Of a stretch of DNA of 64,000 nucleotides, positions 17,842 to 26,383 are shown in pieces (the stretch's first letter is position 1; each line of letters opens with the position of its first letter). The notes under the pieces are model-generated. The model saw nothing but the letters and a program-made list of their open reading frames with translations. It made no database searches and was not told the origin of the DNA. A program made the translations under genes and the position numbers. The stretch comes from Desulfovibrio piger. Its GTDB lineage: Bacteria; Desulfobacterota; Desulfovibrionia; Desulfovibrionales; Desulfovibrionaceae. The stretch covers positions 1,654,501-1,718,500 of the forward strand of contig NZ_LT630450.1 in assembly GCF_900116045.1 (NCBI RefSeq), in the 5' to 3' direction.

Positions 17842-19179
17842 ATGAGCGATACTCCCAACAACGGACACTGCCAGCAGAACCTGCGCCGCGTGGTCATCTC
17901 CTCCCTCATCGGCGCGGTCATCGAATGGTATGACTTTTTCCTGTACGGTGTCGTGGCCGGCATCGTCTTCAACAAGATCTACTTCCCTGACTTCGACCCG
18001 ACGGTGGGCACGGTCCTGGCCTTCGCCACCTTTGCCGTGGGTTTCGTGGCCCGTCCGCTTGGGGGTATCGTCTTCGGCCACTTCGGTGACAAGCTGGGCC
18101 GCAAGAAGATGCTGGTCCTGACCCTGGAGATCATGGGCGTGGCCACGGTAGGCATCGGCCTGGTGCCCTCCTATGAGACCATCGGCATCCTGGCTCCCAT
18201 CCTGCTGGTCCTCTGCCGTCTGGCCCAGGGCATCGGCATCGGTGGTGAATGGGGCGGTGCCGTGCTCATGGCCTTCGAATCCGCGCCGCCCCACAAGCGC
18301 GCCTTCTACGGCAGCCTGCCCCAGGTGGGCCTGGCCCTGGGCCTGATGCTGGCCTCCGGCGTCATCGGCCTGCTGTCCTTCTTCCTCAGCGACGAGGCCT
18401 TCCTGGCCTGGGGCTGGCGTGTGGCCTTCATCCTCAGCGCCGTGCTGGTGGGCGTGGGCGCCTACATCCGCATCTCCGTCCAGGAGACCCAGGACTTCTC
18501 CTCCGCCAGGAAGAAGACCGAGCAGGTCAAGTACCCCATCCTTGCCGCCTTCAAGCATTATCCCCGCACCCTCACGGCCTGCGTGGGCGCCCGCTTCGTG
18601 GAAGGCATCGCCTTCAACGTGTTCGGCGTGTTCTCCCTGACCTATCTGACCGGCTCCTGCGGCCTGGACAAGACCGTGAGCCTGTTCATCATCGTGGGCG
18701 CCGCCGCCGTCATGGCCGTGGCCATCCCCTTCTGGGGCATGCGCGCCGACACCTGGGGCCGTGCCCGCATCTTCGGCATCGCCGCCATCCTGCTGGGCAT
18801 CACGGCCTACCCCACCTTCTGGGTGCTGCACAACTACAGCCACAACGTGCTGCTGGTCTTCCTGGCCATCGCCCTGCCCTTCGGCATCATCTACGGCGCG
18901 GCCTACGCCACCATGTCCAGCCTGTTCTCCGGCAGTTTCGAGCCCACGGTGCGCTACTCCGCGGTCTCCTTCATCTACCAGTTCTCCGGGATCTTCGCTT
19001 CGGGCCTGACCCCCATGATCGCCACCATGCTGGTCAGCAGCAACGCCGGCCAGCCCTGGTACCTCTGCGGGTACCTGCTGGTCGCGGCGGTCATCAGCAG
19101 CCTGAGCACCATCTGGATCACCCGTCTCCACGGCAGGGAAGCCCTGCCGCACGAGCCGGAAGAGACCTCCGCCCGGTAG
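17842..19179 (+). CDS. MFS metabolite:H+ symporter (MHS family)
   Basis: 445 residues with twelve predicted membrane helices. Family marks include I-E-W-Y-D-F-F-L-Y-G in helix 1, F-A-V-G-F-V-A-R-P-L-G-G, the inter-helix motif G-D-K-L-G-R-K-K-M-L, and G-G-E-W-G-G-A-V-L-M in helix 5. These are typical of the ProP/ShiA/KgtP branch that imports carboxylates or zwitterions with a proton. AAGGAG lies 8 nt before ATG. The 23-nt spacing puts it in one operon with the amidohydrolase, suggesting it imports that enzyme's substrate. The substrate cannot be read from the sequence. A strong terminator follows. Confidence 0.85.
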   Translation: MSDTPNNGHCQQNLRRVVISSLIGAVIEWYDFFLYGVVAGIVFNKIYFPDFDPTVGTVLAFATFAVGFVARPLGGIVFGHFGDKLGRKKMLVLTLEIMGVATVGIGLVPSYETIGILAPILLVLCRLAQGIGIGGEWGGAVLMAFESAPPHKRAFYGSLPQVGLALGLMLASGVIGLLSFFLSDEAFLAWGWRVAFILSAVLVGVGAYIRISVQETQDFSSARKKTEQVKYPILAAFKHYPRTLTACVGARFVEGIAFNVFGVFSLTYLTGSCGLDKTVSLFIIVGAAAVMAVAIPFWGMRADTWGRARIFGIAAILLGITAYPTFWVLHNYSHNVLLVFLAIALPFGIIYGAAYATMSSLFSGSFEPTVRYSAVSFIYQFSGIFASGLTPMIATMLVSSNAGQPWYLCGYLLVAAVISSLSTIWITRLHGREALPHEPEETSAR

Positions 19180-19262
19180 TCCGTCCGCCTGCCTGCCTCC
19201 CTCACTCCTTGCCAGGGGGCGGACGGAGACAGCGCCCGGAGCAAAGCCGGGCATGGGACACC

Positions 19263-19300
19263 AAAGGGGGACGGCCTGTCAGGCCGTCCCCCTTTCCTTT
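19263..19300. terminator. Bidirectional intrinsic terminator after the MFS gene
   Basis: Fifteen-base-pair stem AAAGGGGGACGGCCT/AGGCCGTCCCCCTTT with 3-nt loop and flanking T-rich sequence, between converging genes. Confidence 0.85.
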
Positions 19301-19392
19301 TGCGGCGCGCCGCCATCCAGCCGCAGCCTCCCGCCCGCGCAGCGCGGGCACAGGCATGGCCGGAGCACCGGGGCCATCCGGCCCCGCCGGCG

Positions 19393-20016
19393 TCAAAAAT
19401 CAAGACTGAACTGCATGCCGAGCCCCAGGGAAGGCTCATTCTCCTCGGGCCGGGATTTCTTGCCCCATTCATTGTGCTCGTCCCTGAGCATCAGTTCCGG
19501 GCCGATGGTCAGCGAGGCGTCGTCGCTGTCCATGACATCGGCATAGGCCCGGACCACATGCCGCCGTTCCAGGGGCCGCGCCTCGTCGGGACGGGCCTCG
19601 CTCGACGGCAGTTCCGCACGCCAAACGGAGTCGTCGCGCCGGATGTTCATGCCGAGACGGCTTTTTTCCTCCGCTTCCCTTTCGGCCTCCCTGGCCTTGC
19701 GGGACTCGGCCCTGGCCTGACGGTCGGCCTCACGCAGGGCATGCTCGATGCTGGAGGAATTGCCCCTGTCCCGGCCGATGGCCCGCTTGTGCAGGGATTC
19801 CGTCTCCACGCCGTCATGCCACAGGGCATCGTTCCTGTCGCGGGACGTGCCGAAGCTCCAGGCCTGCCCGCCCTTGCCGCTGCCCGCAGCGGCCTTGCCC
19901 GCCGGGGCCTGGGGCGCCCTGCCCTTCTCCGCCGCCATGACCGGCCCGGACGCAAGGGAGACCACCAGGAAGGACAGGGACAGGGAAGCCAAAAACAAAC
20001 GTACCATATGCAGCAT
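19393..20016 (-). CDS. Exported protein of unknown function with a coiled-coil centre
   Basis: 207 residues from ATG 20016 (another ATG is three codons later; no strong SD). A Sec signal peptide ends near V-M-A-A. The middle has S-S-S-I-E-H-A-L followed by a highly charged Arg/Glu/Ala helix (about residues 80-115), then R-R-D-D-S-V-W-R. The last 30 residues alternate polar and hydrophobic (S-L-T-I-G-P-E-L-M-L and L-G-L-G-M-Q-F-S-L-D-F), ending in Phe like outer-membrane strands. No family is recognised. It is monocistronic on the minus strand, with the efflux operon terminator upstream. Outer-membrane association is a guess from the C-terminus. Confidence 0.6.
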   Translation of the reverse strand: MLHMVRLFLASLSLSFLVVSLASGPVMAAEKGRAPQAPAGKAAAGSGKGGQAWSFGTSRDRNDALWHDGVETESLHKRAIGRDRGNSSSIEHALREADRQARAESRKAREAEREAEEKSRLGMNIRRDDSVWRAELPSSEARPDEARPLERRHVVRAYADVMDSDDASLTIGPELMLRDEHNEWGKKSRPEENEPSLGLGMQFSLDF

Positions 20017-20205
20017 GGATGCAGGATATCCGCCATGCCGCCGGCTTGTAAAGACATGCCCGCCGCAGGCCGTCCCCTGCCCCGCAGGGGAGAGGCCAGA
20101 GCATGGAGAAAGCTCCGATGACGGATCAAAGACCGTCCCCTGCCCCGCGGGATGGCCCGTGATGGCCATTTCGCCTTTTCCGCTCCCCTCCCGGCAACGG
20201 GCACG

Positions 20206-20238
20206 AAAAAAGGAAGGGCGCCCGAAAGCGCCCTTCCT
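20206..20238 (-). terminator. Intrinsic terminator of the efflux operon
   Basis: On the minus strand AGGAAGGGCGC pairs with GCGCCCTTCCT around a 6-nt loop, followed by T6. Confidence 0.9.
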
Positions 20239-20262
20239 GCGGATCTTCGGAACCGGAAGTGC

Positions 20263-21798
20263 CTACTGCCTGGCGGCGGGCTGCTCCTTGGCAGGAGCGG
20301 CCGCGGGCTGGGAGGCCTTCTGGCCGGCGGCGTCATGGATCTTGACCAGCTCTTCCGCGTCAGCCACCGGGAAGGACGGCTTGACGTTGGGATCCTGCCA
20401 GCCGCCGCCCAGGGCCATGCACACGCTGACCACGGCATTGAGGCGGTCACGCAGGGCATTGGCCAGGCTCAGCTCGGCGCTGAACAGCTGGCGTTCGGCA
20501 TCCAGCACGGTCAGATAGTCGGTATAGCCGTTGTCGTACTGCAGGCGCGCGATCTCCACGGCGCGGCGCAGGCTGTCCACCTGGGCCTGGCTGGCGGCCA
20601 CGATGGCGTCGGCCTCGCGCTGGGAGGTGAGGGACGTGCGCACGTCCTTGAAGGCGTTCTGCACCGTCTTGCGGTACACGGCGATGGCCGCTTCCTTCTG
20701 GGCCTCGGCATCCTTGACGTTGTACCAGGTGCGGCCGAAGTCCAGCAGCGGCATGGAGCCCGTCACACCGTAGCTCCAGGCGCCCGCGGGCCCGCTGAAC
20801 AGGTTCACCACGCTGGCGCTGAGGGTGCCCAGCATGCCCGTCAGGGAGATGGACGGGAAGAACTCGGCGCGGGCCACGCCGATATTGGCGTTGTAGGCCA
20901 TGATCATGTATTCGGCGGCGCGCACGTCGGGGCGGCGCTCCAGCAGTTCGGACGGCAGGCCGGCGGGCAGCACGGGCGGGGCCGGCAGCTTGCTGATGTC
21001 GCCGCCGCGCGGCATGACGGCGTTCATGATGTCGCGGGGCGAGCGGCCCAGCAGCACGGCCAGGCTGGCTTCGGCGCTGTCCACGGCCACCAGGGACGTG
21101 TGCACCTGGGCGCGGGCCGTTTCCACTTCGGCACGGGCACGCTGCCAGTCCAGCTCCGTGATGTCGCCCTGGCGGTAACGGCTGGTGTAGATGCCGAAGG
21201 CGTCCTCGCGGGTGCGCAGGGTGCGCTTGGCCGTGGCCAGCTGCATGTCCAGGGCCAGCAGGGCAAAGTAGCTCTGGGCCGTCTGGCTGGCCACGGAAAG
21301 GCGCAGGGCCTCGTGGCTGACCACGGTGTTCAGCAGCACGTCCGACAGCATGGTGTAGTTGTTGCGGTACTTGCCCCAGAAGTCCAGTTCCCAGCTGGCC
21401 GAGAGCTGGCCCTGATAGTTGACATAGGAGCGGTCCGCTATGTCGCTGTAATTGGCGACCTTGGTGGAGCTGCTTTGCGAGGTGGCCGCACCGGCGCCGC
21501 TCACCGTGGGGGCGAGCTGGCTGGTGCCCACGCCCAGCTTGGCCGCGGCGGAGTCGATATTGGCCAGGCTTTCCGCCAGATCCTGGTTGTTCTTCAGGGC
21601 TTCTTCCACCAGGGCGTTGAGCACGGGATCATTGAAGCGGGTCCACCAGTCGGTGTTCAGCGGACTGGGCCCCAGATCCACGGAACGCCACTCCTTGGGG
21701 ATGTCCTGCTCGGGACGTTTATAGTCGGGGGCCAGAGAGCAGCCCGTGACGGCCAGGCACAGCACCAGCGTCAGGCCCGCTTTCAGCAGGGGGGTCAT
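20263..21798 (-). CDS. Outer-membrane efflux lipoprotein (NodT/OprM family)
   Basis: 511 residues. Lipoprotein signal with lipobox V-T-G-C (Cys20). The family opening L-A-P-D-Y-K-R-P and W-W-T-R-F-N-D-P-V-L-N-A-L-V are clear. Two OEP repeats follow (about 60-260 and 270-470), with long helices rich in Ala/Gln and the L-E-R-R-P-D-V-R-A-A-E motif between them. It forms the trimeric outer-membrane exit duct for the RND pump. Its ATG overlaps the permease stop by 4 nt, so it is translationally coupled as third gene of the operon. The Ala/Pro/Gln-rich C-terminal tail is family-variable. Confidence 0.93.
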   Translation of the reverse strand: MTPLLKAGLTLVLCLAVTGCSLAPDYKRPEQDIPKEWRSVDLGPSPLNTDWWTRFNDPVLNALVEEALKNNQDLAESLANIDSAAAKLGVGTSQLAPTVSGAGAATSQSSSTKVANYSDIADRSYVNYQGQLSASWELDFWGKYRNNYTMLSDVLLNTVVSHEALRLSVASQTAQSYFALLALDMQLATAKRTLRTREDAFGIYTSRYRQGDITELDWQRARAEVETARAQVHTSLVAVDSAEASLAVLLGRSPRDIMNAVMPRGGDISKLPAPPVLPAGLPSELLERRPDVRAAEYMIMAYNANIGVARAEFFPSISLTGMLGTLSASVVNLFSGPAGAWSYGVTGSMPLLDFGRTWYNVKDAEAQKEAAIAVYRKTVQNAFKDVRTSLTSQREADAIVAASQAQVDSLRRAVEIARLQYDNGYTDYLTVLDAERQLFSAELSLANALRDRLNAVVSVCMALGGGWQDPNVKPSFPVADAEELVKIHDAAGQKASQPAAAPAKEQPAARQ

Positions 21799-24700
21799 AT
21801 ATCCTCCTCCTCGTCGAAGCTTTTCTTGCCTTCGTTGGGATCCTTCTTGCCCTGCAGCTTCAGGGAGATCCGCATGATGCTGCGGAAGAAGTAGGGAACG
21901 AAGAGCGTGGCGATGCAGGTTGCGGCCAGCATGCCGCCCACCACGGCGGTGCCGATGGCGTGACGGCTGTTGGCACCGGCGCCGGAACTGATGGCCAGCG
22001 GCACGCAGCCCAGGATGAAGGCCAGCGAGGTCATGACGATGGGACGGAAGCGCAGGCGCGCCGCGTGCATGGCGGCCACGTCCAGGCTGCGCCCGCCGCG
22101 CCAGGCCTCGACGGCGAATTCCACGATCAGGATGGCGTTTTTGGCGGCCAGGCCCACCAGGGTGACCAGGGCCACCTGGAAGTACACGTCATTGGACAGG
22201 CCGCGCAGCCAGGTGGCCACCAGGGCCCCGAACACGCCGAAAGGCACGGCCGTGAGCACGGCCAGGGGCAGCGACCAGCTTTCGTACTGGGCGGCCAGGA
22301 TCAGGAAGACCATGACCAGCGCCAGCACGAAGATGATGGTGGTATCGGCGCTGGCCAGCTTTTCCTGCAGGGCCGAACCGACCCAGCCCAGGCCGTAATC
22401 GCTGGACAGCATGTTGGCGGCCACCTGTTCCATGGCTTCCAGGGCCTGGCCGGAAGAATAGCCGGCGGCCGGTTCGCCCATGAGGTGGGCGGCGGGGAAC
22501 ACGTTGTAGCGTTCCATGGTCTGGGGCGCCGTGCGGCGTTCCAGGGTCATGATGGCGTCCAGGGGCACCATGTCGCCCTTGCTGGTCCGCACATAGACAT
22601 CATGCAGGGACTCGGGCAGCACGCGGTAATCGGCCTCGGCCTGGAGGCGCACCTGGAAGGTACGGCCCAGGTAGTTGAAGTCGTTGACGTAGAGCGCGCC
22701 GAAGGTGGCGTTCATGGCCGTGAAGACATCGCTGATGCTGATGCCCATGTCCTTGCAGCGCTCGCGGTCCAGGTTGGCGTAGAGCTGCGGGGCGCCGGTG
22801 GAGAACAGGCTGCGCAGGCTCCCGATGGCCGGATATTTGGGCCGGCCGTTCTCGTCCCGGGACGTGGCCTCGGCCACGAAGGCGTTGGCCGTGTTCTCCA
22901 GGTCATAGATGGTGCCGTCGCCGCGCATCTGGATGTAGCCTTCGAAACCGCCCGTGGTGGACATGCCGCTGATGGGCGGTGGCGTGAAGCCGATGGTCAC
23001 GGCTTCGGGCTGCATCATGGTCACGCCCAGCACCTTGGCGCTGATGGCGTCGGCGCTGCTTTCGGGCGTCTTGCGCTCGCTCCAGGGCTTGAGCACGGCA
23101 AAGAAGGTGCCGTAGTTGCTCTTGGTGGACATGGAGGTGATGTCCAGGCCGTTCAGGGTCATGACCGTTTCCACGACCGGATTCTTGCGCAGGGTATCCA
23201 CCACCACGCGGGTCACGTCGCGGGTGCGGTTCTGCACGGCGCCGTCGTCCAGGATGGTCATGCCCAGGATGTAGCCCTGGTCTTCGTTGGGCACCAGGCC
23301 GCTGGGGACCACCCGGAACAGAAAGACCAGGCTGGCGATCATGCAGCCGAAGAGGACCATGGAGACGAGGCCGTGGTCCTTGATGAAGCGCACCGCGCGC
23401 ACATAGCGGTGCGTGGTCTTGCCGAAGAAGTAGTTGAAGATGACGAAGGGCCTGGCCGGCTGATGGTCATGCGCGTGCGGCTTGAGCAGCAGGGAACACA
23501 GGGCCGGGGTCAGCGTCAGGGCCACGATGCCCGAGAGCACCACGGACACCGAGATGGTGATGGCGAACTGCTTGTACATCTGGCCCGCCAGACCGCCCAT
23601 GAAGGACACGGGGATGAACACGGCGCAGAGCACCAGCACGATGGCGATAACGGGGGCCGTCACTTCGCTCATGGCCTTGGCCGTGGCTTCCTTGGGCGGC
23701 AGGTGCTCGGTGCTCATGATGCGTTCCACGTTCTCCAGCACCACGATGGCGTCGTCCACCACGATACCGATGGCCAGCACCATGCCGAACAGGGTCAGGG
23801 TGTTGATGGTGTAGCCCAGGGCGTACATGCCCGCGAAGGTACCGATGATGGACACGGGCACGGCGATGCAGGGGATGAGGGTGGCGCGCCAGCTCTGCAG
23901 GAAGACGAAGACCACGATGAACACCAGGATCATGGCTTCCACCAGGGTATGGATCACCTCGTTGATGGATTCCATGACGAATTCGTTGGTGTCCACGATG
24001 ACCTTGTAGGCCACGCCTTCGGGGAAGTTCTTTTCCAGCTCCTTGAGGCGGGCGGTGACGGCGTTGCCGGTGGCGATGGCATTGGCGCCGGGCAGCAGAT
24101 AGATGCCCATGCCGCGGGCCACCATGCCGTTGTATTCGCTGCTGACGCTGTAGTCCTTGCCGCCCATCTCGATGCGGGCCACGTCCTTGAGGCGCAGCAT
24201 GGCGCTGTCCTCGCCGGTGCGGATGATGATCTCGCCGAACTCCTCGGGCGTGGCCAGACGGCCCTTGGTGTCGATCTGCCAGGAAAGCTGGGCCGTGTCG
24301 GGCATGGGCGCGTCGCCCAGACGGCCGGGCGAGAACTGCGAGTTCTGTTCCTGGATGGCCGCCGAGACCTCGCCCACGGTGACGCCGTACTTGGCCAGCT
24401 TGTCCGGGACGAGCCAGATGCGCATGGAATAGTCCATGTAGCCGAACACGGTCACGTCGCCCACGCCGGGCACGCGCTTGAGTTCGTCGGCCACGTTCAC
24501 CTGCATGTAGTTGTGCAGGTACACGGCGTCATAACGGCCGTCAGGCGAGTACAGGGCGATGACCTGCAGCATGGCCGGCGAACGCTTGGTCACCTGCACG
24601 CCCTGCAGGCGCACGGTCTCGGGCAGGGTGGTCTGGGCCAGGTTGACCTTGTTGTTGACGTTGACCAGGGCCATGTCCGGGTCGGAGCCCAGACTGAAAT

Positions 24701-24995
24701 AGACGTTGATGGAGCCCTGGCCGGATCCCGAGGAGGCCGTGGACGTCATGTAGAGCATGTTTTCCACGCCGTTGATGTTCACTTCCAGGGGGGCCAGCAC
24801 GGTGCTGGCGATGGTCTCGGCCGAGGCGCCGGGATAGAAGGCCGTCACGTTGACCGTGGGCGGCACCAGTTCAGGATACTGGGCGATGGGCAGGGCCTTC
24901 ATGGCCAGCGCGCCCACCAGGGTGATCACGATGGAGATGACCGACGAAAGGATCGGTCTGCGCAGGAAGATATTTGGTTTTGCCGAAGCTGCCAT
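21795..24995 (-). CDS. RND multidrug efflux permease (AcrB/HAE1 family)
   Basis: 1,066 residues, full length for an HAE1 permease. Seen: N-terminal helix with F-L-R-R-P-I-L; porter signature G-S-G-Q-G-S-I-N-V near residue 100; the proton-relay Asp pair in G-I-V-V-D-D-A-I-V-V-L-E-N-V (about residues 405-410); P-V-S-F-M-G-G-L-A-G; and the C-terminal repeat helix with G-L-A-A-K-N-A-I-L-I-V-E-F. It exchanges protons for amphiphilic compounds in the inner membrane, docking on the adaptor and outer-membrane duct encoded either side. GGTGA precedes its ATG and 10 nt separate it from the adaptor gene. The drug spectrum is not predictable. Confidence 0.95.
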   Translation of the reverse strand: MAASAKPNIFLRRPILSSVISIVITLVGALAMKALPIAQYPELVPPTVNVTAFYPGASAETIASTVLAPLEVNINGVENMLYMTSTASSGSGQGSINVYFSLGSDPDMALVNVNNKVNLAQTTLPETVRLQGVQVTKRSPAMLQVIALYSPDGRYDAVYLHNYMQVNVADELKRVPGVGDVTVFGYMDYSMRIWLVPDKLAKYGVTVGEVSAAIQEQNSQFSPGRLGDAPMPDTAQLSWQIDTKGRLATPEEFGEIIIRTGEDSAMLRLKDVARIEMGGKDYSVSSEYNGMVARGMGIYLLPGANAIATGNAVTARLKELEKNFPEGVAYKVIVDTNEFVMESINEVIHTLVEAMILVFIVVFVFLQSWRATLIPCIAVPVSIIGTFAGMYALGYTINTLTLFGMVLAIGIVVDDAIVVLENVERIMSTEHLPPKEATAKAMSEVTAPVIAIVLVLCAVFIPVSFMGGLAGQMYKQFAITISVSVVLSGIVALTLTPALCSLLLKPHAHDHQPARPFVIFNYFFGKTTHRYVRAVRFIKDHGLVSMVLFGCMIASLVFLFRVVPSGLVPNEDQGYILGMTILDDGAVQNRTRDVTRVVVDTLRKNPVVETVMTLNGLDITSMSTKSNYGTFFAVLKPWSERKTPESSADAISAKVLGVTMMQPEAVTIGFTPPPISGMSTTGGFEGYIQMRGDGTIYDLENTANAFVAEATSRDENGRPKYPAIGSLRSLFSTGAPQLYANLDRERCKDMGISISDVFTAMNATFGALYVNDFNYLGRTFQVRLQAEADYRVLPESLHDVYVRTSKGDMVPLDAIMTLERRTAPQTMERYNVFPAAHLMGEPAAGYSSGQALEAMEQVAANMLSSDYGLGWVGSALQEKLASADTTIIFVLALVMVFLILAAQYESWSLPLAVLTAVPFGVFGALVATWLRGLSNDVYFQVALVTLVGLAAKNAILIVEFAVEAWRGGRSLDVAAMHAARLRFRPIVMTSLAFILGCVPLAISSGAGANSRHAIGTAVVGGMLAATCIATLFVPYFFRSIMRISLKLQGKKDPNEGKKSFDEEEDI

Positions 24996-25005
24996 GGACC
25001 ATCAC

Positions 25006-26130
25006 CTACTTCTGAGCGCTCTTCTGGGCGGCCTGCCCCTGCTGGGCCTGGCCGTCACCCATGATGCTGACCTTGGCGCCGGGGCGGGCCTTGATCATGC
25101 CTTCACAGATGATGCGTTCCCCGCCCTTGAGGCCGGAATCCACCAGATACATGTCGCCGATGGTCTCGCTGACCTCCACCTTCTGGGTGCCGACCACATT
25201 GTCCTTGTCCAGGGTCATGACGAAGGAGCCCTTCTGGGTGATGAGCACGGCCTTCTGGGGGATGAGCACGGCATTGACCAGCACGTCGCCGTCCATGAAG
25301 ATGCGCACATACTGGCCGGGCATGATCTGGCCGTCGCTGTTGACGAAAGAGGCACGGGCCTGCACCACGCCGGTCTCGGGCTGCACGCGGCTGTCGATGA
25401 AGTCCACCTGGCCTTCGCCCTGGTACATGCTGCCGTCCAGCAGGCGCAGCCGGGCCTTGTAGACATTGCCTTCGGGGAAGCGCAGGCGGCCCTGGGCGGC
25501 CAGCTGCTGGCGGCGCATGTGCTGCGGCGCGGCGATGGAAAAGTCGATGTACATGGGATCGGTCTGGTCCACATAGGTCAGCAGGGAGTTGTTGCTGACC
25601 AGGTTGCCGGGCGTGAAGCTTTCCTTGGAGCTGTAACCGGACACGGGGGCCACCACCTGGCAGTAGTCCAGATTGATCCTGGCGGCACGCAGGGCGGCCC
25701 TGGCGTTGTCATAGGCGGCCTTGGCGTTGTCGCGGTCCTTCTGGGAAACAGCGTTCTTGGCAAACAGGGGGCGCACACGGTTCCATTCGCGCTTGGCGCT
25801 GTCGTACTGGGCCTCGGCCTGCTGGACGGCGGCCTCGTACTGGTCACGCTCGATCTGGAACATGATCTGGCCGGCCTTGACGAACTCGCCTTCGCGGTAC
25901 AGACGCTTCTCGATGATGCCCTGCACACGGGCGCGCACTTCGACGGAGCGGGAGCCGGAGGCCTGGGCCTGGAATTCGGCCGGCCAGGGCACGTCCTTGG
26001 CTTCCACCTGGAAGACGCCCACAGGCGGGGCGGGCATCTGGCCCTTTTGGGCACCATCATCCTTGCATGCCGCAAGGCTGAAACAGAGGAGCAACAGCAG
26101 CGTTGCCAGAATGGTCTGTTTTCCGGTCAT
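25006..26130 (-). CDS. RND efflux periplasmic adaptor lipoprotein (AcrA family)
   Basis: 374 residues. Lipobox L-A-A-C (Cys22). The order is barrel-sandwich/lipoyl half (V-E-V-R-A-R-V-Q-G-I-I-E), an alpha-hairpin (about residues 95-165), the second lipoyl half (V-V-A-P-V-S-G), a beta-barrel and a membrane-proximal domain ending in a Gln/Ala-rich tail. It bridges the permease and duct. As first gene of the operon it has AGGAG 9 nt upstream. A terminator-like hairpin lies only 43 nt before its start, and an inverted repeat lies further upstream, so its expression is probably regulated by both attenuation and a repressor; no regulator gene is adjacent. Confidence 0.93.
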   Translation of the reverse strand: MTGKQTILATLLLLLCFSLAACKDDGAQKGQMPAPPVGVFQVEAKDVPWPAEFQAQASGSRSVEVRARVQGIIEKRLYREGEFVKAGQIMFQIERDQYEAAVQQAEAQYDSAKREWNRVRPLFAKNAVSQKDRDNAKAAYDNARAALRAARINLDYCQVVAPVSGYSSKESFTPGNLVSNNSLLTYVDQTDPMYIDFSIAAPQHMRRQQLAAQGRLRFPEGNVYKARLRLLDGSMYQGEGQVDFIDSRVQPETGVVQARASFVNSDGQIMPGQYVRIFMDGDVLVNAVLIPQKAVLITQKGSFVMTLDKDNVVGTQKVEVSETIGDMYLVDSGLKGGERIICEGMIKARPGAKVSIMGDGQAQQGQAAQKSAQK

Positions 26131-26173
26131 GATATCTTACTCCTGGGACAGCAGCGAACTGCCGATACGTGGA

Positions 26174-26202
26174 AAAGCCCGCCCGCAAAGCGAGCGGGCT
26201 TT
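26174..26202 (-). terminator. Terminator-like hairpin in the efflux operon leader (attenuator candidate)
   Basis: AAAGCCCGC/GCGGGCTTT stem around an 11-nt loop, then TTTTCC on the minus strand, just 43 nt before the adaptor start. No promoter is visible between hairpin and gene. Confidence 0.5.
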
Positions 26203-26287
26203 GAATCCCCTGCTAAACATTTTTTGCAAAATGCGTCAAGAAATGCAGGCTTATCTTGCTCTTAAAGCTCGATAAAGAAAAATCCTG

Positions 26288-26340
26288 TTATTCCAATAGC
26301 TTAGCAAGCCGTACTTTTTTCTTGTAACTAATTGGAATAA
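26288..26340. promoter_or_regulatory. Inverted repeat / operator candidate upstream of the efflux operon
   Basis: TTATTCCAAT (26288-26297) and ATTGGAATAA (26331-26340) are exact inverted copies 43 bp apart in AT-rich DNA. On the minus strand the first covers a weak -35 (TTGGAA, 16 bp, TATCGA). A dimeric repressor binding both arms would fit. Confidence 0.5.
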
Positions 26341-26383
26341 TTTGATATTTTTTTAAAGCACTTTTTTAGGGACCTCCGCGGCC

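Noticed and set aside
26218..26236. TTTTGCAAAATGCG near the efflux operon as another copy of the sigma-54 regulon dyad
   Set aside because: The central spacing is one base short and the ATGATGCA half is missing; no -24/-12 promoter is near.
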